Assembly (NCBI RefSeq): GCF_026735135.1
Contig: NZ_JAPQER010000011.1
Span: forward strand, 1-35,529
DNA length: 35,529 nt
Source: Clostridium aestuarii
Lineage (GTDB): Bacteria; Bacillota; Clostridia; Clostridiales; Clostridiaceae
Reading direction: 5' to 3'
In this document: positions 1 to 7,327 of the stretch, in pieces
How positions within the stretch are numbered: position 1 is the stretch's first letter
Layout of the letters: every line of letters begins with the position of its first letter
Notes under the pieces: generated by a model
Told to the model about the DNA's origin: nothing
Database searches by the model: none
The model's input: only the letters and a program-made list of their open reading frames with translations
Position numbers and translations under genes: made by a program

Positions 1-14
1 CAAACTCTCAATTT
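1..14 (-). rRNA. 16S ribosomal RNA, first bases only (partial)
   Basis: The reverse complement of the first bases reads AAATTGAGAGTTTG, the conserved 5' end of bacterial 16S rRNA (normally continuing GATCCTGGCTCAG). The gene therefore runs leftward out of the window and only its extreme 5' end is present. The identification is supported by the boxA-like leader and strong promoter immediately upstream on the same strand. The exact mature 5' end is inferred from alignment in memory with other 16S genes. Confidence 0.88.
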
Positions 15-66
15 AAAAGTTTAATCTTTTACTCATTACAATTGACTGACATTATTTCTTAACTTC

Positions 67-85
67 TGTTTAATTTTCAAAGACC
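67..85 (-). promoter_or_regulatory. rRNA leader boxA-like antitermination element
   Basis: On the minus strand this reads GGTCTTTGAAAATTAAACA, closely resembling the boxA element (TCTTTGAAAA core) in the leader of Firmicutes rRNA operons. It lies between the promoter at 119-147 and the 16S start. A leader hairpin (GCTGTCGC... with GGCAAGCG) precedes it at about 90-113. Confidence 0.7.
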
Positions 86-118
86 AATTTTCGCTTGCCA
101 TCTTGCGACAGCTTACTT

Positions 119-147
119 AGTATATCAATTTAAATCTTCTTTGTCAA
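119..147 (-). promoter_or_regulatory. Strong sigma-A promoter of the rRNA operon
   Basis: The minus strand shows a perfect -35 TTGACA (142-147), a 17-base spacer and -10 TATACT (119-124), about 105 bases upstream of the 16S start. A weaker upstream candidate (TGTAAT, 17 bases, TAAGAT at 237-265) precedes a similar CTGTTGC/GCGACAG leader hairpin, so tandem P1/P2 promoters are possible, but the upstream one is much less certain. Confidence 0.85.
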
Positions 148-465
148 CAATTTTTTTGAATTTATTTAATCTTGTTAAATTATTAAAATTCATACTCAGT
201 TGTTAAACTGTCGCCGTTTTTGCAGCAACAGGGAATATCTTATCATAAATTTTAAGCTAATTACACCTAATAAACCCAATATGCATAAATTATATTCTGT
301 TTTCTCCATATTTTTTAATTTTTCTATATTATACTTGTAATGATACACCTGGATAAGTATATATTCTTATATTAACATATATCTTCTATAATGTTTCTAA
401 TGGTATACTATTGTTTATGTTATAATTGATTTAATTATAGTGAAACTTAGGGAGGAGACCAATTA

Positions 466-1008
466 ATGTACTTTGAAGAATCAGGAAAAATTAACACTGA
501 AAAAACTTTAGAACTAGCTGTTAAAGTAGCAAAAGAAAAAAACATAAAAAATATTGTAGTAGCTTCTGGTAGTGGTTATACAGCCAAACTTTTAAAAGAT
601 ACTAAGGATATAAATATTGTATGTGTAACTCTTGCAACAGGCTCTAAAGAACCTGGTAAAAATAAAATGTCTAAAGAAATACATAAAGAACTTACGGATT
701 CTGGAATGAAAGTTTTAACTACAACTCATGTTTTAAGTGGTGCTGAACGAGCTCTTAGCAAAAAATTTGGAGGAATATCTCCAGTAGAGATAATATCTCA
801 TGCTTTAAAAATGTTTGGACAAGGCACTAAAGTTTGTGTGGAAATTTCAACTATGGCTTTAGATGCTGGCTTAATTCCTTATGGCGAGTCTGTTGTAGCA
901 ATAGGTGGTTCATCAGAAGGTGCAGATACTGCAGTTATAATCACCCCTAATCATGCTAACAATATCCTTGCTACAAAAGTTAATGAAATCATATGTAAGC
1001 CTCTTTAA
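466..1008 (+). CDS. Stand-alone pyruvate kinase C-terminal (alpha/beta) domain protein
   Basis: This 180-residue protein matches the C-terminal domain of pyruvate kinase (PK_C fold), here without the catalytic TIM-barrel. Visible features are the N-terminal helix TLELAVKVAKEK, the strand-turn NIVVASGSGYTAKLL typical of the allosteric domain, and a glycine-rich VVAIGGSSEGADTAVII strand near residues 144-160. The family occurs as single-domain proteins in clostridia and archaea; its role is unknown, possibly ligand binding. The start is fixed by GGAGGAG at 451-457. It is monocistronic, divergent from the rRNA operon and ends at a strong terminator. It has no active-site residues of pyruvate kinase, so it should not be annotated as that enzyme. 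Confidence 0.85.
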   Translation: MYFEESGKINTEKTLELAVKVAKEKNIKNIVVASGSGYTAKLLKDTKDINIVCVTLATGSKEPGKNKMSKEIHKELTDSGMKVLTTTHVLSGAERALSKKFGGISPVEIISHALKMFGQGTKVCVEISTMALDAGLIPYGESVVAIGGSSEGADTAVIITPNHANNILATKVNEIICKPL

Positions 1009-1046
1009 TAATTCTATCATACTAAACTAATAACCAAATATATACT

Positions 1047-1095
1047 TAATGTATAACAAAACCCTGGCATTATACCAGGGTTTTGTTATACATTA
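1047..1095. terminator. Bidirectional terminator
   Basis: A perfect 21-base inverted repeat (arms 1047-1067 and 1075-1095, 7-base loop) has a CCCTGG/CCAGGG core flanked by A-run and T-run, so it can serve both the plus gene ending at 1008 and the minus gene whose stop codon (1093-1095) lies inside the stem. Confidence 0.88.
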
Positions 1096-2526
1096 ATCTT
1101 TTGTTATATTTCCAACAAATTGTTTTATATATTGTGCTGGCACAGCCATATTCAAATTTTGTCCTTCGAATCCTGCTGTTGTTATTCCTACTAACCTTCC
1201 ATACATATCAATTAATGCTCCCCCCGAACTTCCTGGAGAAATAGGTGCTGTTATTTGAACCATTTCTATATAATCAAATTTTCTAAATCCTGATACAATA
1301 CCTTCTGAAATAGTATTAAATAAACCTAACGGACTGCCTATTGCTATAATCTTCTGTCCTCTCATCAAATCTTTTTTACTCAATTTTATAGGTTTTGTTT
1401 TCTGATCTACTTTTATTAAAGCTAAATCATAATCTGTATGATATTTGATAATATTGTATACTAAATATTCATTATTATCATTTTCAAAAACAACTCCAAA
1501 CAATACTCCTTTATTTACTACATGAAAATTTGTTATAATAAATCCATTATCACTTATTACAATACCCGATCCTTTACCTATTAATTGTTCCTTATCATCA
1601 TATACGTTTATCATCACTACTGATTCAGCTAATTTAGCAATTTCTTCACAACTTTTTTCAACCTGTGTTTTTAAATTTGACATATCTATATTTATATTTT
1701 TTTCAAAATTTTTATGTATATTTTTTTCTTTACTTACATTTTCTACTTTTGATATGCGCTTTATCTTAGATTTATCAATATCTACTGGAAATTGTATTAC
1801 TGTATTATGCATTTTACTGCACCTTATAACATTTGAATAATATTTCACTTCAGGAATTACATAATCTATATCTTCTTTAGGATTTATATAGATTACATCA
1901 CACCCTAATTTAGACAGCAGTATTAAGAAATAGAGTTCATGCCTTTTTATATTTCCATAAAACATAACTTTATTGATTATATTGATATTACAGTTATCTT
2001 CAAACAACTGCTTTAGGTATTTATCCATCCATAATAACAACTTTATACCAAAATTTCTTCTTATTGTTTTGTTTTTATCAGTATTATTTGTATCATACAA
2101 ATCTATTATTTCTTTAAAAGCTTGTTTTTTCGTCCATTCCAAACATTCATTTTTTATTTGGTAACCCATGTACAAATTAAATAATTTATACGGATTTATA
2201 TGATTTGCATTTTCTAAATCAATATACTTGTCCATAATTGCCTTCATCTTTTGTACTTCATCTATATCCAACGTTTTTTCAAAACCATTTGTAAATTTAA
2301 TATAATTTGCTTCAATTGATTGTAAAGACTCATCTAATTCTTTCAGCTCATTAATATAATCACTTTCATTAGACTTTATCCCTATATATCTGCAAAAAAT
2401 AACTGATTTAGTTAAACTTTTATTTGAAAATTTGTTTCTTTCATTATTTAAAATATACTTCATATCTTTAAAAGGGTTTTTACTTTGTAATATATTTATC
2501 TTTAAAGGCTTTACTTTTACAATCAT
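1093..2526 (-). CDS. YceG-like domain fused to HtrA-type serine protease
   Basis: The 477-residue protein has two parts. Residues 1 to about 240 resemble the YceG family (a component of TerD-associated stress 'biosynthetic modules'); the clearest signature is VMFYGNIKRHELYFLILLSK followed by LGCDVIYINPKED. Residues about 245-295 are a charged linker. Residues about 296-475 are a trypsin-like HtrA/DegP protease: His335 in NFHVV, Asp367 in DYDLALI and Ser434 in GSSGGALI form the triad. There is no PDZ domain, signal peptide or membrane segment, so it is probably cytoplasmic. The start has a GGGAGTGA ribosome site. No Ter genes are adjacent. The protease assignment is firm; the YceG assignment rests on pattern recognition. 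Substrate is unknown. Confidence 0.82.
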   Translation of the reverse strand: MIVKVKPLKINILQSKNPFKDMKYILNNERNKFSNKSLTKSVIFCRYIGIKSNESDYINELKELDESLQSIEANYIKFTNGFEKTLDIDEVQKMKAIMDKYIDLENANHINPYKLFNLYMGYQIKNECLEWTKKQAFKEIIDLYDTNNTDKNKTIRRNFGIKLLLWMDKYLKQLFEDNCNINIINKVMFYGNIKRHELYFLILLSKLGCDVIYINPKEDIDYVIPEVKYYSNVIRCSKMHNTVIQFPVDIDKSKIKRISKVENVSKEKNIHKNFEKNINIDMSNLKTQVEKSCEEIAKLAESVVMINVYDDKEQLIGKGSGIVISDNGFIITNFHVVNKGVLFGVVFENDNNEYLVYNIIKYHTDYDLALIKVDQKTKPIKLSKKDLMRGQKIIAIGSPLGLFNTISEGIVSGFRKFDYIEMVQITAPISPGSSGGALIDMYGRLVGITTAGFEGQNLNMAVPAQYIKQFVGNITKD

Positions 2527-2630
2527 TTTATTTCACTCCCAAAACATTTTTCTTAGTTATCACACTTCAGTAACTTTAATCGTGATAACAAATAAACTCA
2601 CCAAAGTAACTAAACTTAACGCAAGTGACT

Positions 2631-2670
2631 AAATTATAATAATATTACATCACAATATTATTAATATCGA
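2631..2670. repeat. Hairpin related to the dispersed repeat family
   Basis: Stem TAATAATATT / AATATTATTA around loop ACATCAC, followed by an ATATC tail. The loop and inner stem nearly match the hairpin at 17177-17204 (loop ACGTCAC) and it is likewise preceded by a GTGACTA/GTCAACTA motif. It looks like a diverged or truncated copy. Confidence 0.5.
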
Positions 2671-2775
2671 TTTATATCCAACCCATAACGTTCAGCCCTT
2701 ATTTTAACAAAGCGACATATATTTAACAATAAAAAAATCAGCTACTCTTACTGGTGATTCTTCTCCAAACAAATA

Positions 2776-2819
2776 TGAGGAAATTGAATAATTAAAAATT
2801 TCCCTATGCAAGTTCCTCA
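2776..2819. repeat. Small imperfect palindrome, dispersed
   Basis: Eleven-base arms TGAGGAAATTG and CAAGTTCCTCA (10 of 11 pair) enclose ATAATTAAAAATTT, a core also found at 13318-13331. Likely a short dispersed palindromic repeat. Confidence 0.45.
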
Positions 2820-2948
2820 AGTAAGAAATAATATAAAACTAATTCTATATATTTTTAATATCTTGTATAAATAATTTAATACATGGCTAGGATTTAACTA
2901 AAGCAGCTTATTCATTTAATGCTAGCCTCCTCAAACAATAAAATAAAA

Positions 2949-2984
2949 GAATATAAGAACTTTATTGTAAAAATTCTTATATTC
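2949..2984 (-). terminator. Terminator of the YcxB-like gene
   Basis: Perfect 11-base stem GAATATAAGAA / TTCTTATATTC, followed on the minus strand by a T-rich TTTTATTTTATT tract, 34 bases beyond the stop codon of the gene ending at 3018. Confidence 0.75.
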
Positions 2985-3017
2985 CTTTATTGTTGTTGTA
3001 AATTAAAAATCGCCTCA

Positions 3018-3554
3018 TCAATTATCAATTTCATTAATTGTTGTATATTGTTTTAGTATATTCAAAAATTCACCTTTTTCGTTTTCATTTTTAAATGCCC
3101 TTACTGGAATAATATATGCATTGATTGCAGATATGTATATATAAATATGTTTTTTTGTTTCTGTTATTTTCTCAACTGAACTCCAATTTGTTTTTGATTC
3201 ACCTGAGTTATTTACAGATGTAATTCCCTCTTCTGTTACTGATAAACTCCTACTCCCCAATATATTTACATTTTTACCCTCGTTAAACATTTTACCTATA
3301 TTCTTTTTTACTCTACTTTTATAATATTTAGGGTAAAAAACAACCCACAATATATAAGTTATTCCAAATACTATTAACCAATAAATTAATGTTGGTTCAC
3401 TAACCTTCTCTACTATAAAAGGTGCAATTAAAAAAACAATTGAAATTATATACCTTTGTATAAATATAGAACGTTTAACAGTAGGGGAATTATCCATATG
3501 ATACATATTAAAATCAATGTAATCTTCTTCTATTAATTCATATTGTATTTCCAC
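3018..3554 (-). CDS. YcxB-like membrane protein
   Basis: This 178-residue protein fits the YcxB-like family: a short N-terminal region, two membrane segments (about residues 31-48 and 56-74), then a cytoplasmic C-terminal domain with the pattern 'SVTEEGI...W.SVEKI.ET..HIYIYI..INAYIIPVRAF', typical of the family. Function is unknown in general. The start is GTG with a strong AGGAGG site eight bases upstream. It is followed on the same strand by its own terminator. The gene upstream (3655-4314) is 100 bases away in the same direction and may be co-transcribed. Confidence 0.75.
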   Translation of the reverse strand: MEIQYELIEEDYIDFNMYHMDNSPTVKRSIFIQRYIISIVFLIAPFIVEKVSEPTLIYWLIVFGITYILWVVFYPKYYKSRVKKNIGKMFNEGKNVNILGSRSLSVTEEGITSVNNSGESKTNWSSVEKITETKKHIYIYISAINAYIIPVRAFKNENEKGEFLNILKQYTTINEIDN

Positions 3555-3654
3555 TAAACTTCCTCCTCTTTATCATATAATTGTTACAGAAATATTATAA
3601 TATCTAGCTACTATATAGTAAAGCATTCCTAATTATCTTACATTACTAGTAGTA

Positions 3655-4314
3655 TTACCTGCTCTCAGAGAAGTACCATGTTGTTCCCGAACATCTATCA
3701 TAAATCCATTTTCCATTCTTATCTTTTTTATAATAATTTTTTCTTGTATATGGCCTTTCATTTTCATTTGAACCAACTTCAAATATCACTAATTCTTCAG
3801 TCTGATCGATTTTTTTAGTATATGCTTTAAGAATACATGAACCTTTATCGAAAATATTAGGACAATATGCTCCTTTGTTTACTATCATAACTCCGTTTTC
3901 ATTTTTCTTTATAAGATTTTTATAAAAATTTTCTGCCATATATTTTGGCATTGTGGCGCTAAAAAGCTTTATAAAATTCTCCTTACTTTTTATATTTTTA
4001 GGTGGAAAAAAGATGTCATTTTTTTCATCTACTATAATATTATCATTGAATTGCTTTAAAGGGTTCCATGTTGCTTTTAATATCACACTTGCCTTATCTT
4101 TATCAAATGGAGTTTTTGCGTATCTGTAACTATAATAACTATAAATACCTACTATACAAATTAATATAACAAATAGTTTAAATATTGGTATATATATAGG
4201 TTTAGCCTCGTTCTTAAATTCATATAGTATTTCTTTAAAACCTTCTCCAACACTCATAACTATAATAAATAAAGAAATAAAAACTACAAGTACTATAAAA
4301 TTAATTGGGTCCAT
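3655..4314 (-). CDS. Unknown membrane-anchored protein
   Basis: I do not recognize this 219-residue protein. Two hydrophobic segments lie at residues about 5-21 and 44-62; the remaining 155 residues are hydrophilic and probably extracellular or cytoplasmic as one domain. The C-terminal part holds two cysteines close together (CPNIFDKGSC) plus a third near the end (DRCSGTTW), which might form a disulfide if outside. The ATG start has an AGGAGAA site. It precedes the YcxB-like gene on the same strand. Confidence 0.65.
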   Translation of the reverse strand: MDPINFIVLVVFISLFIIVMSVGEGFKEILYEFKNEAKPIYIPIFKLFVILICIVGIYSYYSYRYAKTPFDKDKASVILKATWNPLKQFNDNIIVDEKNDIFFPPKNIKSKENFIKLFSATMPKYMAENFYKNLIKKNENGVMIVNKGAYCPNIFDKGSCILKAYTKKIDQTEELVIFEVGSNENERPYTRKNYYKKDKNGKWIYDRCSGTTWYFSESR

Positions 4315-4371
4315 ATTTTTGTTCTCCTAATCTATAATATTTTTCAGGTTATTTGTAAACAACAAAAAACA

Positions 4372-4406
4372 GTTATCAAAATAATAAAAACCATCATTTT
4401 GATAAC
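4372..4406 (-). terminator. Terminator of the SAM hydrolase gene
   Basis: Ten-base stem GTTATCAAAA / TTTTGATAAC, followed on the minus strand by CTGTTTTTTG, 45 bases after the stop at 4451. Confidence 0.75.
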
Positions 4407-4450
4407 CATATCTTCAATTCTATATTCAAATTGATTTAGCTTCTAGTCCA

Positions 4451-5437
4451 CTATTTAACCTTACTTATTTCAATCTTCCAATCTGGACCAGATTGAACGT
4501 TGTTTACTTTAGCAAAACTGTCCATATTTAAAGCTAGTGATACATTATTTACACTGTTTATATAAAGTAATGGTTGTCCTTCTTCAACATATCCAAAACT
4601 ATAAACATAAGGCATTTTTCCTTCATAAACCAACTTATCGTTATTATATATTTTTATATTAAATTTTTCTCCTGTTTTAGGTTTAATCTTGTTAAAAGTT
4701 TCTTTATCTATATTAGTCCATATATTACCATACTGTATATCTAAAATTGGCACATTACCTAGTATAATACCATTATCTTCTTTTGCTTTTTGATATGGAA
4801 TAGAAACAACCTTTGATTCTAATTTTGGTCCTATTTCTTCAAAAGAAATACTTCCTGAAGCTAATCTAGCTCCTGTATAAGCATAAACATCTCTTCCGTG
4901 GAAAGTATATGATTCTTCAGAACCTTTTAATCTATTTACTTTTTCATCTATTTCTCTTAATTCTTCTATCCCCATAGATTCTGCAATTAAAGTAAGAGTT
5001 CCATTGTCAGGAGTTACAAAATAATGTCCTGTTTTAGTTTTAAGTACAACTGATTTACGTTCTGTACCCACCCCTGGATCAACAACAGAAACAAAAACTG
5101 TTCCTTCTGGCCAATATTTTGCTGTTGTTTGTAATCTATATGCTGCTTCCCATATGTTATATGCTGGTATCTCATGAGTTAAATCAAATATTTTCAACTC
5201 AGGATCCACACCAAAAGAAACTCCTTTCATAGCACAAACCGCACCATCTTTTACTCCAAAATCTGATTGAAATACTAAAGCATGTTTTTCTGCATGTGAT
5301 TTAGTGTCTTTAGTATTTTCAGTTACTACTGTATTTTTTGCTGGAGAAACGGATTTAGTTTCATTCGCAAACACCAAGCTGACAGTAGATAAGGATAAAG
5401 CTACTCCTAATACTAAACTAATAATTTTTTTTGACAT
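4451..5437 (-). CDS. Secreted SAM hydroxide adenosyltransferase (SAM hydrolase, DUF62 family)
   Basis: The protein (328 residues) belongs to the S-adenosyl-L-methionine hydroxide adenosyltransferase family, which splits SAM to adenosine and methionine. Motifs seen are LVFQSDFG at about 54, SVVDPGVG, VTPDNGTL and the HGRD catalytic-type motif; a C-terminal beta-barrel-like domain follows from about residue 210. Unusually for a family that is normally cytoplasmic, it starts with a classical signal peptide (KK, then a hydrophobic core, cleavage likely after VFA at residue 24) and a Ser/Thr/Lys-rich spacer. It is monocistronic, with an AGGTG-type ribosome site. Extracellular location is inferred. 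Confidence 0.88.
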   Translation of the reverse strand: MSKKIISLVLGVALSLSTVSLVFANETKSVSPAKNTVVTENTKDTKSHAEKHALVFQSDFGVKDGAVCAMKGVSFGVDPELKIFDLTHEIPAYNIWEAAYRLQTTAKYWPEGTVFVSVVDPGVGTERKSVVLKTKTGHYFVTPDNGTLTLIAESMGIEELREIDEKVNRLKGSEESYTFHGRDVYAYTGARLASGSISFEEIGPKLESKVVSIPYQKAKEDNGIILGNVPILDIQYGNIWTNIDKETFNKIKPKTGEKFNIKIYNNDKLVYEGKMPYVYSFGYVEEGQPLLYINSVNNVSLALNMDSFAKVNNVQSGPDWKIEISKVK

Positions 5438-5540
5438 AATACACCTCCATAAATATTTATATAATACATATATTCATATATTTCTACAAAAAACATATTT
5501 TTCCTTTAATTACAAATATTTTTGTTAATATAAAATAACA

Positions 5541-5592
5541 TTTATTATTATAAAAAGGTGCATGGAACTTTAAGTTTTAAAGTTCCATGCAC
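5541..5592 (-). terminator. Terminator of sspH
   Basis: A perfect 16-base stem (5558-5573 with 5577-5592, 3-base loop) is followed on the minus strand by CCTTTTTATAATAAT. It starts three bases after the sspH stop codon. Confidence 0.88.
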
Positions 5593-5594
5593 TT

Positions 5595-5771
5595 TTAGTC
5601 TTCATTCAAATCACTAATAGGTACTTCTATCAGTTTATTAGTTTTTAAATTCTTTATGCTAACTGTTTTATTTTCTTTTTCAATATTTTCAATCCATACA
5701 GGATTATTTTCATAAGTTACATTTATTACACCTAATGAATGTAATATTTCTTCTGCTCTTTCTACAATCAT
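5595..5771 (-). CDS. sspH: Small acid-soluble spore protein, H type
   Basis: A 58-residue protein that matches H-type minor SASPs: the N-terminal ERAEEILHS helix, then VTYENNPVWIENI, the family's 'VxYxGxPVWIExV' core, and a C-terminal VPISDL. H-type SASPs accumulate in the forespore; the individual role is poorly known. The start is well supported by AGGAGGT seven bases upstream and a strong terminator closes the unit. A sporulation sigma (sigma-G) promoter is expected, but I could not identify one with confidence. Confidence 0.88.
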   Translation of the reverse strand: MIVERAEEILHSLGVINVTYENNPVWIENIEKENKTVSIKNLKTNKLIEVPISDLNED

Positions 5772-5992
5772 ATTAATACCTCCTATATAAATAGTATTAA
5801 TATAAAATACATCTATTATCCTTTAAAAAACTAAAAACATATACTGCTACTAATACATTTCACTACATTAGTTATTTCTAAATTTATTTTATTATTTCCT
5901 CAAAAATAAAAAAAACACCAGTACGAGCATAAACTAGTATAGGTTAAATTAGTTTTTTAATCTTTCTTTATAGTAAGCACTTATAGTATGTT

Positions 5993-6298
5993 CTATTTAC
6001 TACTTTCAATTGGTTGTACCATTATCCATAAGCCTCTAGGTTTATTTGCTCTTATTTGTCTTTCTACTATTTTATATTCTCCTCCATTAACTTCAACTGT
6101 ATCTGCTTTCATTAATAAATCAAGAAAAGCTACATCTTCCGGTTTTGCTAAATTAAAATCTTCATATCCTGTCATTATTAAATCATCATAAATTTTAAAT
6201 GTTTGTCCAAATGTATTTTTAATTTCATCATCTGCAAGGATTGGTTTTCTAGGGTTACCTTTTGGATAAAACATAACTCTCATAAAAGGTTTTTCCAT
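5993..6298 (-). CDS. Conserved-looking protein of unknown function, 101 residues
   Basis: I do not recognize the family. The longer frame starting at 6313 is wrong: its first ATG is part of the ribosome site GGAGGTGA, and the next in-frame ATG at 6298 is correctly spaced, giving 101 residues. The protein is soluble, mixed alpha/beta, with MRVMFYPKGNPRKPIL near the start and a C-terminal strand RGLWIMVQPI. It contains no signal peptide or cysteines. It sits between sspH and the small-peptide cluster, all on the same strand, so a sporulation link is possible. Confidence 0.72.
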   Translation of the reverse strand: MEKPFMRVMFYPKGNPRKPILADDEIKNTFGQTFKIYDDLIMTGYEDFNLAKPEDVAFLDLLMKADTVEVNGGEYKIVERQIRANKPRGLWIMVQPIESSK

Positions 6299-6393
6299 AA
6301 ATGTCACCTCCATTATTATATATTCATGTGTAAGTTACTTTATTCTAATTACTTTTATCTTAGCTGCGTAATTTTAAATTATAAAATTTCTCA

Positions 6394-6418
6394 TAAAAAA
6401 AACTGAGCATAAGCCCAG
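6394..6418 (-). terminator. Terminator
   Basis: Minus-strand stem CTGGGC-TTAT-GCTCAG followed by eight T residues, 20 bases after the stop of the 30-residue gene at 6438. Confidence 0.85.
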
Positions 6419-6437
6419 AATAAAGTTGATAAATACA

Positions 6438-6530
6438 TTATTTTGTTGTATTTCCACGTTGATTGTTTGATTGATGCTTTTGATTTGTTTCCTTGGATCC
6501 TGAATGTTTTTCTTTACCTTTTTTAGCCAT
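6438..6530 (-). CDS. Very small basic hydrophilic peptide (30 residues)
   Basis: A 30-codon frame starting MAKKGKEKHSGSKETNQKHQ, rich in Lys, Asn, Gln and His with no hydrophobic residues to speak of. Evidence that it is a real gene: a strong GAGGTGA ribosome site correctly spaced from ATG, and an excellent terminator just after the stop. It resembles other tiny lysine-rich peptides in this region and the composition recalls minor spore proteins. Function unknown. Confidence 0.65.
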   Translation of the reverse strand: MAKKGKEKHSGSKETNQKHQSNNQRGNTTK

Positions 6531-6612
6531 TTTTGTTCACCTCTTTATTATTTTTCTATAATATTTTTGAATTTTGGCATTATTTTCATCTAAAATTTTT
6601 TAACCTATTTCA

Positions 6613-6741
6613 TCACTTTGTATTTTTATCTAGCTTTGATTTAACTTTTTTATGTGCTTTATGCTCATTTGGAGTATGGGGACTTCTTTTATCGCTTATA
6701 TTACTTGTCTTGCTATTACCAACATGTTGATGATCAGTCAT
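6613..6741 (-). CDS. Small His/Lys-rich peptide (42 residues)
   Basis: A 42-residue frame beginning MTDHQHVGNSKTSNISDKRS and ending in a Lys-rich tail (HKAHKKVKSKLDKNTK). Five histidines and no aromatic residues suggest an unstructured, possibly metal- or nucleic-acid-binding peptide. AAAGGAGAA precedes the ATG at good spacing. It lies between two other tiny genes on the same strand, probably in one operon. Family not recognized. Confidence 0.6.
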   Translation of the reverse strand: MTDHQHVGNSKTSNISDKRSPHTPNEHKAHKKVKSKLDKNTK

Positions 6742-6763
6742 TTCTATTCTCCTTTCTCATTTA

Positions 6764-7000
6764 TTATAGTCTTGTTGTATCTCCTTCAAAAAAAGGATTT
6801 TTTTCTTCGCTGAATGGAAATGGATTGCTTTCAATATTAGGATCTACTTCTTCATCATTTTTCAATTCAGTATTATTTCCTATTACGGCAAATTCATCTT
6901 CATTAGTTACTGGATTATGTTTATCATTAATTTTTTCTATTTGATGATTCAATTTATGCATTTTGCCTTTTTCTATATTTTTATTATTCTTTACATTCAT
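6764..7000 (-). CDS. Small hydrophilic protein of unknown function (78 residues)
   Basis: The start at 7000 (ATG) is preferred over the upstream GTG at 7009 because AGGAG at 7009-7013 sits eight bases before it. The protein has a basic N-terminal half (NNKNIEKGKMHKLNHQIEK) and an acidic C-terminal half with NPFPFSEEKNPFF, i.e. a charge-separated, probably disordered molecule. The NPFPF/NPFF pair is notable. It is 23 bases upstream of the His-rich peptide gene, same strand. Family not recognized. Confidence 0.62.
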   Translation of the reverse strand: MNVKNNKNIEKGKMHKLNHQIEKINDKHNPVTNEDEFAVIGNNTELKNDEEVDPNIESNPFPFSEEKNPFFEGDTTRL

Positions 7001-7038
7001 CCATAACACTCCTAATTAAATATAAATATTTTTGTATA

Positions 7039-7188
7039 CTATCTGTTACTTTTATAATAATAGTTACTTACTATAGGAGTAGATTTATAATATTCTTCAC
7101 CATACAACTCTCTATCATCTAAAACTTCAAGTAATTTAGACTCTGTTTTTTCTCTTTTATTTTCTTTATTATTTTTTTCTTTATACAT
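7039..7188 (-). CDS. Small charged peptide with Tyr-rich tail (49 residues)
   Basis: A 49-residue frame starting MYKEKNNKENKREKTESKLL with a tyrosine-rich C-terminal half (LYGEEYYKS, SNYYYKSNR). A strong GGAAGGTGA ribosome site precedes the ATG. It heads a run of four tiny genes (7188 to 6438) on the same strand. Tyr-rich tails occur in spore coat proteins that are cross-linked, but that is only an analogy here. Confidence 0.58.
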   Translation of the reverse strand: MYKEKNNKENKREKTESKLLEVLDDRELYGEEYYKSTPIVSNYYYKSNR

Positions 7189-7296
7189 CACTTCACCTTC
7201 CTATGAATTATTTTCTCTCTAAAATAAAAGTTTATACCCTCTTTTAATCCTTATTACATGATTAAAAATTTCAAATGCTAAATACAAGCTTTTCAT

Positions 7297-7327
7297 AAAA
7301 AAAGAATGGCATTTAGCCATTCTTTTT
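7297..7327. terminator. Bidirectional terminator
   Basis: Stem AAAGAATGGC / GCCATTCTTT with 5-base loop ATTTA, flanked by A and T runs. It begins at the stop codon of the M24 peptidase. Confidence 0.85.

Larger units (their letters stand above)
2527..3017. other. Gene-free stretch with repeat-like hairpins
   Basis: No convincing gene is present in this roughly 490-base gap. It holds an 8-base inverted repeat GTTATCAC/GTGATAAC (about 2554-2588), a hairpin related to the repeats at 13138 and 17177 (2631-2670), a small palindrome TGAGGAA...TTCCTCA (2776-2819) and the terminator at 2949-2984. A short open minus-strand stretch around 2685-2800 could be decayed coding DNA but has no start or recognizable family. 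Confidence 0.5.

Noticed and set aside
237..265. Possible upstream rRNA promoter P1
   Set aside because: -35 TGTAAT is weak; mentioned only as a possibility because a similar leader hairpin follows.
2685..2830. Short open minus-strand stretch, possibly decayed coding sequence
   Set aside because: No start codon or ribosome site and no recognizable family.
5993..6313. Longer start at 6313 for the 101-residue protein
   Set aside because: The extra five codons contain the ribosome site itself.
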